Shown: positions 30,831 through 44,139 of the stretch, piece by piece
Layout: every line of letters starts with the position of its first letter
How positions within the stretch are numbered: position 1 is the first letter of the stretch
NCBI RefSeq assembly: GCF_000764305.2
Contig: NW_025930616.1
Span: forward strand, 429,019 to 493,018
Direction: 5' to 3'
Source of the DNA: Hyalella azteca
Taxonomy: Eukaryota > Arthropoda > Malacostraca > Amphipoda > Hyalellidae
DNA length: 64,000 nucleotides
Notes under the pieces: generated by a model
Told to the model about the DNA's origin: nothing
Database searches by the model: none
What the model saw: only the letters and a program-made list of their open reading frames with translations
Translations under genes and position numbers: made by a program

Positions 30831-33555
30831 ACAAAGAGGCTTTACGAGGTCTATGGCACGAGTGTGTTGCTTGGTCGTGAGAGCTGTAGGCTCGATGGCC
30901 CATTAACGGCCACTATTACAGGCTCATATTAAGTTGACCCTCTGGCAAACAAATTATTCCAGTCACGAAGGCGATTGAGATTAAGTTAAATTAGGACGAA
31001 GATGTTAAAATTTAGGTGCTGTTGATGTGGATAAAAGACATTTTCTCATCATATGTAAAGTTGATATGTTTGGAAAAACTATATAAATAAACATAAAATT
31101 TTAATTTTTTTAATGGAGCTTTGAATTTCATCATTTTCGGGCTTATATTGTCTCGAATTAGCTGCAATTTTCAATAGGTCGTTTTTTTCTCAAAAAAAGG
31201 CAAGCATTATTGAATGAATTTAAAAAATTCCCCTGCCTGCTTATTTGATCTGTGTTAACAACTGGTTCCGATTTCTGACTTAGAATTGTTCACAGTACCT
31301 GAGTTTTATGCACAGCTGCAAAGAACAGGAGCCAAGTACCGATCTGTCGGTTTTTTTATGCAAATCAGAAGTTACTCTCACAACGAAGAACGATTGATAC
31401 AGACTTTATGGCGAAAAAATTACATCAGTAACAGTAAATTTTTTTGCAGATGTCTAAGGAAGTCAAAGATGACCCATGATGATCGACCCAAATTCTAATT
31501 GGCTATTCGGTACCAAATTTCTAGCCTATAACTTGCTGAGTTAAAACTATTAATAATGTATTGACTATTATAATAAAATTATTTTAATATAATTAGTTTT
31601 TCGCCTTTTTCTGCGATCGCTGAGAGCTTTTATGCATTCTTTAGTTTCATTCCGTAGAAGGTCAAATTAACAGATCTGTGCTTGGCTTGCCGTATCTCCA
31701 TTCATTTTTTTTCATTCGATTTCAAGAACTAATTAGTAAATTTCATTCATCATATTTTTCAACAAACAAGCAAGACCTTGGTTAAGAATTCATTCATCCT
31801 GCAAGGTCACAGGAAATAAAAAAAAAATACCAATACCTCAATTCATGTTCAGTTTCAACTCAAACATATTCGCTCAGTTTATTAACTGTGCATTTGTTCA
31901 AAGCCACAGTTGAACGCCTGCTGTTGCTTTGATGTACAATTGCACTTCAATTTATTGCCACCGATGTCTATAGATTTATTGCAATACTTTAATACCTAAG
32001 CCAATTACGAGGAGATCTGTTTGTTTGATTAAACTTTTTGTGTTATAAATAGAAAAGTTACTTTGCCAATATAGATCGACGTTTCATATATGCTCAAATG
32101 ACTGAATAATTTAATTTCTCCAACGAGTGATCGGAATAATAAATTTTAAAAATCAATTTCAATGAATCATGCAGTGGCAACATTTCCTACCTAGAATGAA
32201 ATGTATAAATATTGGTATTGGCAGCCTGGTCCGAAATCGGAATTATGGTACAAAAAATTTATGGTATAAAATATTTTTTAAATGTTTTATCGATGCAGAA
32301 AAGGTCAACTAATTCGTAGTTGCATTTTACACTTTCGGATAATGAACAATTACGGGTTAGTAAAATTATTTTCATTTGCGAATCTCAAAGAAACAAACTC
32401 TACTTAATTTAGTTAGGAATGACTGGAAAGACGTTAGAATAACAATGACATTATTTCGAAATGATCAGAAGACTAAAAAATTAACGCAACCTTAGAAAAT
32501 GGCTAGAATAGTTTTAAAATATTCAAAGCATTAGATGAAAATTACCTTATGGGCTTTAACACGATAATCGCTCACTAGTTACCGGGCAACGACGTAGCAA
32601 CAAAACTCGAGGCATTCAAGGGACCTTTTTTCTACCGATGTATGTGGACTAATCGTCGCATTAATATTTAAAAAAAAGAAAGCTTAAACTTCTGCACTTA
32701 ACCTGCTCCACCGAGATCATAAATTGTCACCTCATTGCATAAATCAAAACTATTCGTCCCTAGTCATAGAATTTACGGGGCAGCTTTGGGTATAAAGAAC
32801 TTGAGTATAAAACCGCTAACTCTTATGTCACTACCACCAAGCCATGAGGTGCATTTCCTCATTGGAAATCATTATTCTTTGTCACTTGAATTTGGCATTT
32901 GGCTAGATCGATGACGTGCTTCATGTCATTGAACTATAATAAGCAGTTGTACGAAAAAATAATTTGCTGAATGCCTTCGTGCATTATTCATGTGTATTGC
33001 CTTTAGATAAATAAGCAGAGTGCAATGATTTTAGAATACAAAGAGGCCGGCCCTCAACTAATTTGCTGTACGAAAAAAAAATCGAATTCCGATGAATATT
33101 TTAGTTCTGCTTCCGATTGTATGTTGATAATATTACAGTTAATAGTTAATTTGAAACTAGTTTAGTTTGAACGAAAAATTTCTTTATATATTAATAGAAA
33201 TCTTCTTAAATTTGTTGCTGCAGAATAATTCGTTGATAGCCGCCCTGTTGTTTGAAAATACATGAATGATTGTTTGGGAATCAGAATCCTAGCACTAGAT
33301 ATATGAGATAACTCGTTTTATTTATTGGGGAGAAATTATTAAGAGGAATGACAAATAAAAATTTGATTTCAACATGAAATCAAATTTATTTATAATTTGC
33401 CATCTGATAAGCCCTTTATTTCCTGGAATACATTTTGCCTGTAATATGATAATGCGGCTATTCCGAAACTCGACATTACGAATCCCATGAACCTGAATTC
33501 CTTCATCCCAAATCCCGTCGTTCCGGATTCCACCACGGGAGTACCGTCATCATAT
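30831..33555. other. AT-rich DNA; no recognised feature
   Basis: Includes the short segment 31900-31920 that was copied into the adapter artefact at 28859. An ORF at 31286-31498 has no domain content. Confidence 0.5.
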
Positions 33556-33700
33556 GGATCCCTACATTCCAAATCCTATTATCCAGAATCCTGTCAACCA
33601 GAATCCTATTATCCAGAATCCTGTCAACCAGAATCCTATTATCCAGAATCCTGTCAACCAGAAGCTCGTCATCCTGAATCCTGTCGTCTTGAACCTCGTC
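33556..33700. repeat. 15/30-bp minisatellite (ATCCAGAATCCTGTCAACC)n
   Basis: ATTATCCAGAATCCT and GTCAACCAGAATCCT alternate as a 30-bp unit, about three full copies with decayed flanks back to about 33484. The period is divisible by three, so two plus-strand ORFs show peptide repeats (YYPESCQPES, NPIIQNPVNQ); the same repeat reads open in two frames, which argues against real coding. Confidence 0.9.
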
Positions 33701-36174
33701 TTCATCAATCTAAATAAATATTGCTTAACTGAAGTATGTACGTACGTTAGTTAAAGAACGCCTCTTCCCAAAGACATACATAGCATGTAGTTTCATTCAT
33801 TTTTGAATGCAATAAAACTTCTATTATGTTTTATATTCGATTCCTGTATACCAAATGTATAACTCATATTTTTTACTTTAATTAAACATTCACTCTCCTT
33901 TTCTTTAATAGAACGTAATAACACAATAAAAAAATAATTTTACACTAAGATGGATTAGATTGAATCTCAGTATTAAAATTTAAAACAAATTCAGAATATT
34001 GGAACGGGAGCAGATTTGGTATATTGTCAGATAACTAAAGTTATGAATGGGTATTTGTTATTAAATAGCAAATTTATTATTATTTTCATTGCCCGCGATA
34101 ACGATGTAAGTCGTGCCAGAATATATGCATGCATATATTTTATATATAATTGCATTTTGTAGGCACTAATTATATAAAAATTTTCATTCTTCCCTCCACA
34201 AGTTCATCTATATGTGCTGTAAAATGCATAGCTTTTTTCAACGTTTAGGAGAGTCAAATATTACAAAAAATACATATTCATCATGGAATAATTTCCGATA
34301 TTTCTCAAGCCATCCTGCCGAAGCGCCTAAATCCAGTATTACATGAATAATCTTTAGCACGCACGTTTTTTTCGGCTGCTCTGCGAGTATCCGTGGATAT
34401 ATTTTTTTATGAATATTTTCAAGTTCATTCAAGCCAAAGAAGCCAGAGTGACTTTGAAACAACCTCTAGATTTAACAGAAAAAAATAAGAGGAGCTAATT
34501 ACGCATTGCTAATCGCCAGAGAGGCTTCAATAATTATGCAATCAACGAAGCTGTTATTTTTCTCCAACGTAAGAAAAGAAGAAATAATATATCCACTGGT
34601 GCAGGTCTAGCTAGGGCCGACCACAAAAAGTTTTCTAATTTTTTCAGCTAAAGCCTAAGTACTTTGCAGTTGCTATTTGCATTTAGAAGAGCGTATCACA
34701 CATGCAGTGGGAGGGGGTACCGGACACCGTCACCGGACACCGCACGTCTTCACTCGACCACGGCAAGCCATAAACTGAGCTGCTCGTCTGGCTGCCTCAC
34801 GCACAAGCTCCTCTCCTGCAGCACATCAGATGAGAAATGTTTTAAACTGGAAACTATTTATGTTACTATATAATCAATAAAGCTTCCGATGAAAAACTCA
34901 ATTCATTCAGCCTAAATTGGGTTCGGATTTTGAATTACACACAGGAATGAGATCCACATTGCAATTATTGAGACAATGAAATTAAAGTGCAGCCATGGGG
35001 AGTAAGGACATTACCATTTAATGGAAAAATAATTGACAAATTTTTGGCAGTATCGCAAAATTTGAAGTAAGGAAATTGAAAGCTCTTCAAAAATGGATGC
35101 CATTTTGGCAAGAAATCAATTGGTATCTCTGATTCAAAGTCATAAACTAAGTTTTCATTTACTTTTGGTTAGGAATGATAAAATTTCTATAGGCAACAAA
35201 TTTTAGAATTTGTTTGGGACACATGAGATAGTAAATCAAATCTAAAGTCCATAAACCGTAGACTTTTCATCAATATTGTTAACAAAAGACTGATATTGTA
35301 ATGTTTTTGGGTATAACTGCTCTAAAATTGAAAAATTATTTGAAAATTCAATTTATGTTCCTAAAATTAATATTCTAACTGCAAATTTAAATATCATAAA
35401 ATCCGGAAAAAATATCGTAGGTATCAATTCATATTTTTTACAGACGTTTAATTATTCAAAAAAACACATTGCTAGAGAATTTAGTTAAATGAACGTTACC
35501 TTCTAAACCACAGATGCCCAACAGTTCATGCTCATGTCTGAATCATTGCCTTCAAATTTCTCTGTTCTAACCTAGGTCATGATAAGTTAGCCGTGAATCG
35601 TTATTGTTCAATCAAACGCTTTTATAATAAATATACAATGAAAGTTTACGTCAGGATCGACGTGCTCACGGGCTAGTAACGTCATCTAAGCCCTGTTTAT
35701 AATATTATAATATTAATTTAAATATTTTAATGCTATAATATTATATTATTGTATACCATGCCTTCAGTATTGGGCGGAGAACGAGACGCGTTGAAGCTCA
35801 TACTCAAATTTGTATTACAATCTGTTTAATTAACTACTCGAATAAGTACTTCGATAATCGCAACCCTGTCCCTCATAATCCCTCATGATCACTCACAGTT
35901 AGGATCTAACGATGTTATCGCCAGGTCAATTACATGGTCATCAAATATTCAGCTTTTGTATGATCGAGGGTTGTGACAGACGCCACACATTTCGATATTT
36001 ACATTTAAAAAAATATCTAGATTGAATTAAATAATGAAGCAGCACTTCCGCGTCTCTCTTCCTCAAATATAAAGTAAATAAATAAACACTGACCTCTTCT
36101 CTGAAACACCACAGCCCTTCCGTGACCCGCGCTCCAGCTCCAGGTCATCTGTCAAGCCTGATTGTCAGATCAGT
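33701..36174. other. AT-rich DNA; no recognised feature
   Basis: Includes palindromic AT tracts (about 34121-34155, 35696-35757) and a GC-richer patch at 34690-34830 with CCGGACACCG repeated twice. No coding evidence. Confidence 0.45.
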
Positions 36175-36190
36175 GACCCGACGTCGGGTC
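36175..36190. repeat. Perfect 16-bp GC-rich palindrome GACCCGACGTCGGGTC
   Basis: Self-complementary over 16 bases around a GACGTC core (ACGT, CRE-like half sites), in a GC-rich patch (36100-36230) beside a minisatellite. Could be a dimeric transcription-factor site or chance. Confidence 0.6.
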
Positions 36191-36224
36191 CGATGCTAAT
36201 TACGAACAGTAATGGTTACTTGCA

Positions 36225-36560
36225 GGCTACTCTTTGCCGGCTGCTAGGCTACTCTTTGCCGGCTGCTAGGCTACTCTTTGCCGGCCGCTAGGCTACTCTT
36301 TGCCGTCCGCTAGACTACTCTTTGCCATCCGCTAGGCTACTCTTTGCCGTCCGCTAGGCTACTCTTTGCCGTCCGCTAGGCTACTCTTTGCCGGCCGCTA
36401 GGCTACTCTTTGCCGTCCGCTAGACTAGGCTACTCTGTACCGGCCGCTAGGCTACTCTGTACCGGCCGCTAGGCTACTCTGTACCGGTCGCAAGGCTACT
36501 CTGCACCGGCCGCTAGGCTACTCTGTACCGGCCGCCATGCTACTCTTTGCCGGCCTTTAT
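36225..36560. repeat. 22-bp GC-rich minisatellite (GGCTACTCTTTGCCGTCCGCTA)n
   Basis: About 15 copies. Two subfamilies: CTTTGCCG(G/T)CCGC in the left part and CTGTACCGGCCGC from about 36431. One hybrid unit (TAGACTAGGCTACTC) marks the switch. Confidence 0.95.
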
Positions 36561-36659
36561 AACACTCGTGTTCCGAGCGAGTCGTTCATTGATTATGCTC
36601 CTTTAGGCAAGTCAAATGTCATTTTAGGATAATTTTTGAGTATTTAGTGTGGGTGTATA

Positions 36660-37015
36660 GAAGCCGCCACACTTTGTCAGCCTCCAGAGTGCTATTGGCC
36701 GTACTCCAGGCAACACTTTGCTGGACTGTAGGCAACCTTTTGCAAGCTTTAGGCTATACTTTGCCGCACTCTAGGCACTCTTTGCCTGACTCTAGGCTAT
36801 TCTTTACCGAACTCTAGGCACTCTTTGCCTGACTCTAGGCTATACTTTGCCGGACTCCAGGCTTTGCCAGACTCTAGAGTACTCTCTGATAGACTATAGC
36901 CTACTCTTTGTCCAGACTCTAGCTTACTATTTGCTAGCCTCCATAGGGTACTCACTGCTGGATATAATCTACTATTTTACGAACATTTAGGCTTCTCTTT
37001 ACTAAACCCTCGGAT
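36660..37015. repeat. Decayed relatives of the 22-bp minisatellite
   Basis: Motifs such as GACTCTAGGCTATACTTTGCC, CTCTAGGCACTCTTTGCC and GGCTTCTCTTTAC recur at irregular spacing with more mutations than in the core array, after a unique stretch of about 100 bp. Confidence 0.75.
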
Positions 37016-37707
37016 GTTTTTTGCCAGCCAACTCATCCTATGTTCAAAAATTTTTTTTTTAAAACTGTCAAGTTCACCTGGAAAGGAAAGAAAATTTACG
37101 ACCCCCTGTGTGTCAACCCGCAGAGATAAATATTTTTTGCCTCAAAAACACGAGATGACCAATTTCCCGGACAACAAATTTTGCCCACGTGTATTTGTAC
37201 TCGTGTTTCCCGTTAAGCTTTGCATCAAGCCAACCTATTAGCTATGAGCTCGACAATGGCAGGTTTTGCCTCATTTCTATTCCGAGCGCTTCTGAAAAAT
37301 TAATTCCTTAGTTCTTTGTTAAGTCTACAGAATGCTAAGTATCTGGCTAGCAAGTTTGCCAGCGTTATTCCGAAAACTATTAAGCTTGATACAGTTTTAT
37401 GCAACCAATGAAAAATTTTCTGACCAAATTCAGGATTTCGGCTGACATAGGCTTTTAAAAGCTCCTATCAAGGGAAGTATAAACAAGAATTTTTGAAGTT
37501 AATATATTCGAATATGTTTCGATCAGTGGACTTAGAAAACAGGGGGAATTAAAATGTGAATATAACATTTTACCTGAGAAATAATTCCTGAGCTATTCCT
37601 AAAATAATACCTGGACTATAATTTTCTTCCACCCGATATTTAAAATGTAACGAATATTTTAGCAATGATTATTGATGAAATACGTTTTGTCGTCCCTCAG
37701 CGACACA

Positions 37708-37941
37708 TCAAACTAATAAAGATTTTCCAAATATGCTTAGAGCTTCAACGCAAGTCCAATTTCGATGGGCAGCTCCGGACGACAGGCTCTCCGCATCATC
37801 TCGATATATCCGTTCAAAAATTGCGTGTTTACTAAGCCGTTCAAAATAACTTTGAAGCATCGCGTCAGGACCCAGCACGAAAAATGCCAAACAGAGAGCA
37901 ATATTCCGTGCACTCAATATTGTGTTCAAACCTGCAGCCAT
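37708..37941 (-). CDS. Hypothetical small ORF with hydrophobic N terminus (77 aa)
   Basis: ATG at 37941 in a good animal start context (ACAACATGG). The N-terminal part NIALCLAFFVLG is hydrophobic and could act as a signal or anchor; an NWTC sequon sits near residue 62. An overlapping plus-strand ORF (37765-38001) exists, so at most one is real. No family recognised, no supporting splice or promoter evidence. Probably chance, listed because the start context and hydrophobic segment are better than for other ORFs here. Confidence 0.15.
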   Translation of the reverse strand: MAAGLNTILSARNIALCLAFFVLGPDAMLQSYFERLSKHAIFERIYRDDAESLSSGAAHRNWTCVEALSIFGKSLLV

Positions 37942-38189
37942 GTTGTCATCGAGATACGGTCGAGGTCAAGTGAAAACGCATCAGAAAACACTTGCATTTG
38001 ATTCATCCGTAGGTGATATTTATCGGTCTCTGAACCAAACCTCAAAACGCATCCGCAATGTCACGCATAAAAATAACTTGTGTTTGCGTTCTATTTACAA
38101 TCAGATAAGTCATTTCATTGTCTAATCAGTCGATCAGGAAGTGCACGGCAAGCCATGTAGCAGACAAACAATGCGCAACGTGATTCAGA

Positions 38190-38230
38190 AGCCTATATAA
38201 GAGCGCAGTCTATGGACAGAAACTGTCGGC
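38190..38230 (+). promoter_or_regulatory. TATA-box-like core promoter candidate
   Basis: GCCTATATAAGAGCGC at 38191-38206 is a strong TATA-box match with G/C on both sides. A start site would fall near 38220-38230 (GAAACTGTCGGCACTG). No ORF of note follows closely, so it could be an orphan match, a non-coding RNA start or a remnant of a mobile element. Confidence 0.25.
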
Positions 38231-39082
38231 ACTGGAACAAAACAAAGCTGTTATTAGTCCCGAAGGCCGCTTGGATAATTAAAAGCTGTGAGGCTCATTT
38301 CAGTTTGTTGGAGCGAAAGGGTTTATTTGTTATAGCTCTTTTCGTGCTTACAGTTTGGTTCAGCTCGCAATGAAATATGTTTTCTTTGCATTTCGGGCTG
38401 AGTCTCCTTCATTAGTCGCTTCTATCTTGGCGACCAACAAGAGAATAATTAAGGATTGTTTTTAATTTTTGATTAAATTACAAAAACTTCCCGGATGTTG
38501 GATGTGGAATGCAAGATATCCATTCAGGATACAAGATATTATTGCAGAAAATGAGATTAACTCTGACTCGATTATTATTATTAACCGCTGAATTGCACTT
38601 GGAGTTGTGGATCTGTTGCACGCAGGATAAAGGATGAATTCAACATGGATAAAATAATGACATGAGTATGTCGTCTAATGAATTAATTTTGATCTACTTC
38701 TTGGCAAATCAATTATTGCTTCTGGCAACCAAGGATACGTTCTTGCTCAGTTATAGAAACAAAGAAACACATCGAAAGCTTCATAAACATAATATTAAAG
38801 TTTCCCCTGAACCAATAGCTATCGGAAAACAAGAACGTTATTTTGCTTGACCCATTAATGTATCAATATTATTAGACAGGATGAAAGTACTTCTGTTAAC
38901 ATGTCAATATTTTGGCAAAACGGAAAATGTTACTGGAAGTTGAAATTATAGTCAGAGCAGCAACAAGAAACCAGACAAAATAATTTTATAATCTGGCGCA
39001 ATTGGTCAATTACTGCCGAAAGCTCCCACCGCCATCTGTAAATCTTCAATTCTTGGCATGGATTTAAAATGACATGAGCCAG

Positions 39083-39098
39083 GGCGACAGCTGTCGCC
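39083..39098. repeat. Perfect 16-bp palindrome GGCGACAGCTGTCGCC
   Basis: Self-complementary around CAGCTG, the E-box core bound by bHLH dimers, in a GC-rich patch (about 38995-39130). Regulatory meaning is inference only. Confidence 0.6.
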
Positions 39099-42000
39099 GA
39101 CGACGATAACTCTACTCGAGGACGGATTCAGTAGCTGATGTCTCATGACGACCATAGCTTCACGAAGGCACCATTATAAGCAATATGCTCTCTCATTATC
39201 CGCAAATATTTTTTAATGGACACTAAGTAGATGAAAAAATAATTTACTAAAAACATAAACCATTAATGGCCTGTTCAGCAGCGTATACATCAGAGTTTTT
39301 TTAAGGCTCACTTCACAGCCACCAAACTCGTTTGCGGTACCTGAATTATCCACAAACTAAACCACTACTGACTAGTCAGAGATTTATAAGTGGGGGCATT
39401 TTGTGTCATCTCCGTTGACGAACTCTTCTGAGCTCGTAGTTTTTTTCCTTACATAAGCCAATGATTATCATCGATCGTTATCATTTTCGACCACGTCGGC
39501 TCATGAGGATCGCCAAAGCCAGGCTCATCAGCAAATGGCACACGATAGATCTCAGGTTCGATGTGGACAGCGCTCTTCCAGCATAACGCATACTTAACGA
39601 TAACGTAAGCCATGCAGCCTTTCGATTATATGGCTTTGCTTAATAGTTTCATTTGATAAAATTTTGTAAATTAGGACTTTCATTTAATTTCATTCGAACA
39701 TTTAACTATGCCTTTTTTAACAAAATTGCGATATTTCTCCCATAATACAGAGTTCTTTTTAAGAAAAATCAAGTCCAAAATTAACTACAGTACATTTTAC
39801 TTTGCCTTGGGGGGGATCGTGTTATTAATTTTTTTCAATAGCGTGCCGCATCTGTTATGGGGATGGGCAGAAGTTTCAACAACAATTCGAAACATGGGCG
39901 CGTTTCCCTGCAGTAGAAACGATTATCCTACAGCGTACGCACCGCACCAGAGGCTGCATCCATCAACTTTTTTTTCACGGGGGAATGCTATGAATTTCTC
40001 CAGGGGATTCCTACATCCAATTCACAAATGGTGTTGTCCTTGACGACTAAATTGTTATTGAAGAAGTTTATATTCATCTCAATTTCTGATCCCGTTCACA
40101 AATATTCATTTAAACGGAGCATTAAAGTGGCAGGTTTATGCCCCGTTTACCCACGCACAAAATGCATTTAAGCCTTTAACGAAATTGGTGTCAGTGTGGA
40201 AGAATCGCGATGTATGCCCTGGCATAAAAAATTTCATTCGAAAAAAGGGCCAAATATACTAATTAAAATATTTAAAAGGCTATTGGAATTTTTTAAAAGA
40301 CGTCGATATATGAAAGCTGTCAGGTATAATGACACTTGAAGGTCGATGGTCGACTTTAGAGAAATATTTTGTTCAGAAGTGTATATGTGTGGAATCAAGG
40401 CAATAAAGCACTTGTTTGTCCAATTTTCCACGTGACTAAATAAATAAAGATTAACCATTTGAAAACAAGAAATATTGCCCAAGACCTCCCCGCTTGTCGC
40501 CAAATTACAAGCAACTTCTATCCGGCAACGTTTGCTCAATATGTTCCCTCGAGTTAACAATTTAAATCTTGTCACGTGAAAGTAAAGGCGATAAATGTCG
40601 ACTGTAATCCGCTTTGCGGGCGCCGAGTGCGTGATTTGTGCCTGGTCCGTTTTTTCATGTGTCCGGCGTTCACAATAACTGGACCTAAGCTGGTACCTCT
40701 TCAATTTAAGCAGCTTGCGTGAATTAAAAGCTAAAAAGGCGCGTTAATTTAAAGAACCATAGTTTTTTAGATGAAAATTTTAGTTATACAATATGTATAA
40801 GCATCAATCACATGCATACATTTTAGTATGTACTCTCAAATTTATTATTGTGTGACATTATTCCACATTGCATATTTTGTCTGCATTCAGGAATGACTGA
40901 ACACACAGCCTTCTACAATTATCACAGCGCAGTATGTAACAAATCTTGAGAATAAGATAGATGGATTTCATAGTATTATGGTGAATATATAGATTTCGTA
41001 GCCTCAGGTGGGAAAAATTGTACGTCGGTTTCAATGGCCTTGTAGGATCATCCATCTCGCAGAAATATATTTGCCGACGCAGCATTTCCCCTTTGGAAAT
41101 TTTTGCAGCTGAAATAATCCAGTTACGCTGCTCAGCAATAAGATTCCGGTGAACTAAGGTCTGAGTGTAAATTTAATCCTTGTAGGCAGTTATTTTGAGA
41201 AAAAAAAATGGAGCACGTCCTTTAATAATTTCCTTGTTCACAAATTGATAAAATGTTAGTATTAGAGTGATTTGAATAATAATTAGAGGAAAAATGTTTT
41301 TTACAATAAGTTAATTAATACTAACGAATCATTCAACGTAAAAAACTTCAAAACGTCAATATAGCATAGGAGAGTATTCATTTTCTGATTTATAGATCTG
41401 ACATACTAATTTTCAACAAAAAAATGTGCATAATGTAGTTTGGTGAATATGTCGCTAAAAATCAGTGAAGGCTCATCATACATTATTTAGAATAATATCG
41501 GACAGACAAACCAAAAAAAACTGTACTTTGTACAGCCGGTGAAGCCTTCAAGTTTTAGATTCGATACTTTAATAAAATGTTAAGCTCTAAAAACGCAGAA
41601 AAAACATTTCGTGTAACCTGGTTGATTTTTTGGATGATAGTGGCTACCGTCCGCTGCATTTTGAGCCTCATTTGCAGCGCCATGCAAATGAAGTTTCTTC
41701 GCTGAGTTTTAAGCACCGGTAATCATTGTCAGGAACTTTCCTTTTCATGAGAAGCGTTTAAAAATTGCAGTGAATAACTTTTAGATATATGAAACAAGTT
41801 TTTCAATTATTGTCATTTATATCATAAAATGAAGATTTCAGTTTATTATCCATATGACTAAAATTCTTCTGACGATCTTCTTAAAATTCTTGAACAAATG
41901 CTTTTGGCGATTTTCTAAAATTATTCTTAAGGGACTTGACTTGCACTTCAAAAGATATTAGGAACATTCATTTCAAACAAGCATTTGTGGCAACTATTTC

Positions 42001-42546
42001 AAAATGAACTTCGTTAGATTGCCCACGCTGCATCAAAGTTTCCTCATAGCTCACAGGATCAACGTGCAGCGTAACGACACTTAGATTTATTTGATGCATG
42101 CAAAATGTCTCAATTTTTGCTCGAATATTTAGTTGAGCGAATTTTATGCCACCGTTTTTTGACCAAAGGCTGGACTGCGTTAACAATGTGAATTGTAAAT
42201 GCTCTTGCATGTTGCATAGAATCTCGAGCACGGAATTGAATCAGATTTTCTGCCATGACTGACTATTAGAAAAATCCACGGAAATCGTAGCCTTCGAGTT
42301 TTCTGGAGAATCTCTGCAGGACCACCCAAATATATTGTGAATGCTGAGAAAAATGGAACAGAAATAAACGGCAAAATTGAATACCGCAGTTCACCGCAGC
42401 AGCTCGGAACAAAAGGGAATCGAAAGTGCAGCGGAATTGGGAAGAGGAATTTAACTTGAACGGCTCAGGAGTTTTCGTCAAGTGTGCCAATAGTAACGCA
42501 CTTATTTTTTTCCTGTACGTTGCCCTGATTCACCTTTTTTTCAATG
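39099..42546. other. AT-rich DNA; longest unexplained ORF at 40704-40234 (minus)
   Basis: The only sizeable open frame is 156 codons on the minus strand (40704-40234), ATG-started. Its translation shows no domain, no regular hydrophobic pattern and ordinary AT-biased composition. It is within the range expected by chance in 64 kb, so I do not call it a gene. The 111-codon ORF at 39708-40043 is similarly featureless. Confidence 0.4.
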
Positions 42547-42596
42547 CTAAACTGGATCACGAAGGCAAATACTAAACTGGATCACGAAGGCAAATG
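42547..42596. repeat. 25-bp direct repeat, x2
   Basis: CTAAACTGGATCACGAAGGC plus five bases occurs twice head to tail with one end difference. Confidence 0.9.
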
Positions 42597-44139
42597 TGCA
42601 TCGCTATTGGGAGAAAATCTCTCTATGATGTATGTACTTATTAAGTAAAAATCTATGGATGTACTTATTAACTGTGCGAACGAAGAGTGTAAATATTTCA
42701 TCTAAATTGCATGTATCAGATAAATGAAAGTTCATAGGCCAATAAACCTTCCATGAAACAACGTGTCTCTGCATTAGAGTTGTTAATAACCACCGAAATG
42801 TCGTACTAAATATGATATAACACTTTCATCCAGTTAATATATATTAAGTTACCGCTAACCGAATACATTGTAAGCAAATGATGCATGGTGTTCACCCGCG
42901 ACAATGCAGTTAAATGACGCATTCATGTCGCAGCCATCTAATGCACTGTCGCTCCTGATAATGAAGTAGTCTTGCGCCAGGAAGCTCCAACACACAAAGA
43001 GGAACTTATGCAAATAGCAATCTACCGCCCCAGTGCTCTTTCAGCTGCCATTCTGAGTGCATTTAAGTAGCCACTTTGTCGTGCGAGAGACGAGACATCA
43101 TTTATCCATTCGCCCACGCAGAAGTATTTTTAAATTTTTGGGACATGACATATGTTAAAAATGTGTGTACTTGTTCCTGCCTCAATATTGAAGGTAAGCA
43201 AAATTTTTGAATGGCGCAAATGAATGCGTGAGTACATGTAGTATATGCGTGTAATGTGGGCCATCGGAAACAACCCGTGCTCTCGTATACATCGAGCTTC
43301 ATGCCGGCATTTAAATCTTCTCTGGTGGGACCTCAGAAGACGTCCACGGCTACAAGGAAAATTATGCGACGAGAGTAAACGTACGAGTTCATGCTAATTG
43401 TCTTTCTCATCATAGCCAAAAGTCGGAAACTGTTGGCTCAAGGTTCGGAACGAAGCAAACAGCATCGCAAGGGGTAACGGAGCCTTCAATCCATCGTCAT
43501 TCTTTCTAAGGAAATTTTACAAGCGGCGCTCTAAAAACTGGCAGCTGCGAGAAGAATAAAGAAAGGAAATCAGATCAATGGCAAGATGAAAAATGTTATT
43601 GACGATGCATAGGAAAACAGGTGACATCAGAAGACGTCATATCAGTACACCTGGTATCAGAAAACCTCATATTAACACACCTCATATCACGCGTATCGAA
43701 AACATCAGAACAGAACACATAGTTTTTAATTGTAATACCAGCTCCTATCATCTAATCTTGTGCGTCTCTTTATTTCTTCCCACACCCACCCAAGCCAAAA
43801 CCGGAACTGTGAACACTCTTGTCAGTGCGATGATATGTATGAGATTTTCTGGCTGTGAAGGCTAGAAGCGAAATCATCAAGCATCTCAATTTATTCTAAC
43901 TTTCATTTTAAGCTTAATAATAGTCATCATAATTATTCAATTATTCACCTAATTCATAGATTATAACTATTTGCCATCCCATCATAGGTCACCTAATTCT
44001 CAATAATAGCTTAAATTGAGCTATGCAACTTCCTGAGAAGTTAAAAACTTTTATGCTACTTTCATTCAATGCATTGTAGGTATTTCCATACCTTTTGGTA
44101 TACATTGATCCAAAAAATTTGTTTCGGTTCTAGTGTTTT
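42597..44139. other. AT-rich DNA; no recognised feature
   Basis: A short CATCAGAAnACgTCATAT-type degenerate repeat lies at about 43622-43690. Otherwise nothing supported. Confidence 0.45.

Noticed and set aside
33487..33754. Two overlapping ORFs with YYPESCQPES and NPIIQNPVNQ repeats
   Set aside because: Both come from one 30-bp minisatellite read in two frames.
40234..40704. Longest ORF, 156 codons, minus strand
   Set aside because: No domain, ordinary AT-biased composition, no splice or promoter support; a chance ORF of this length is plausible in 64 kb.
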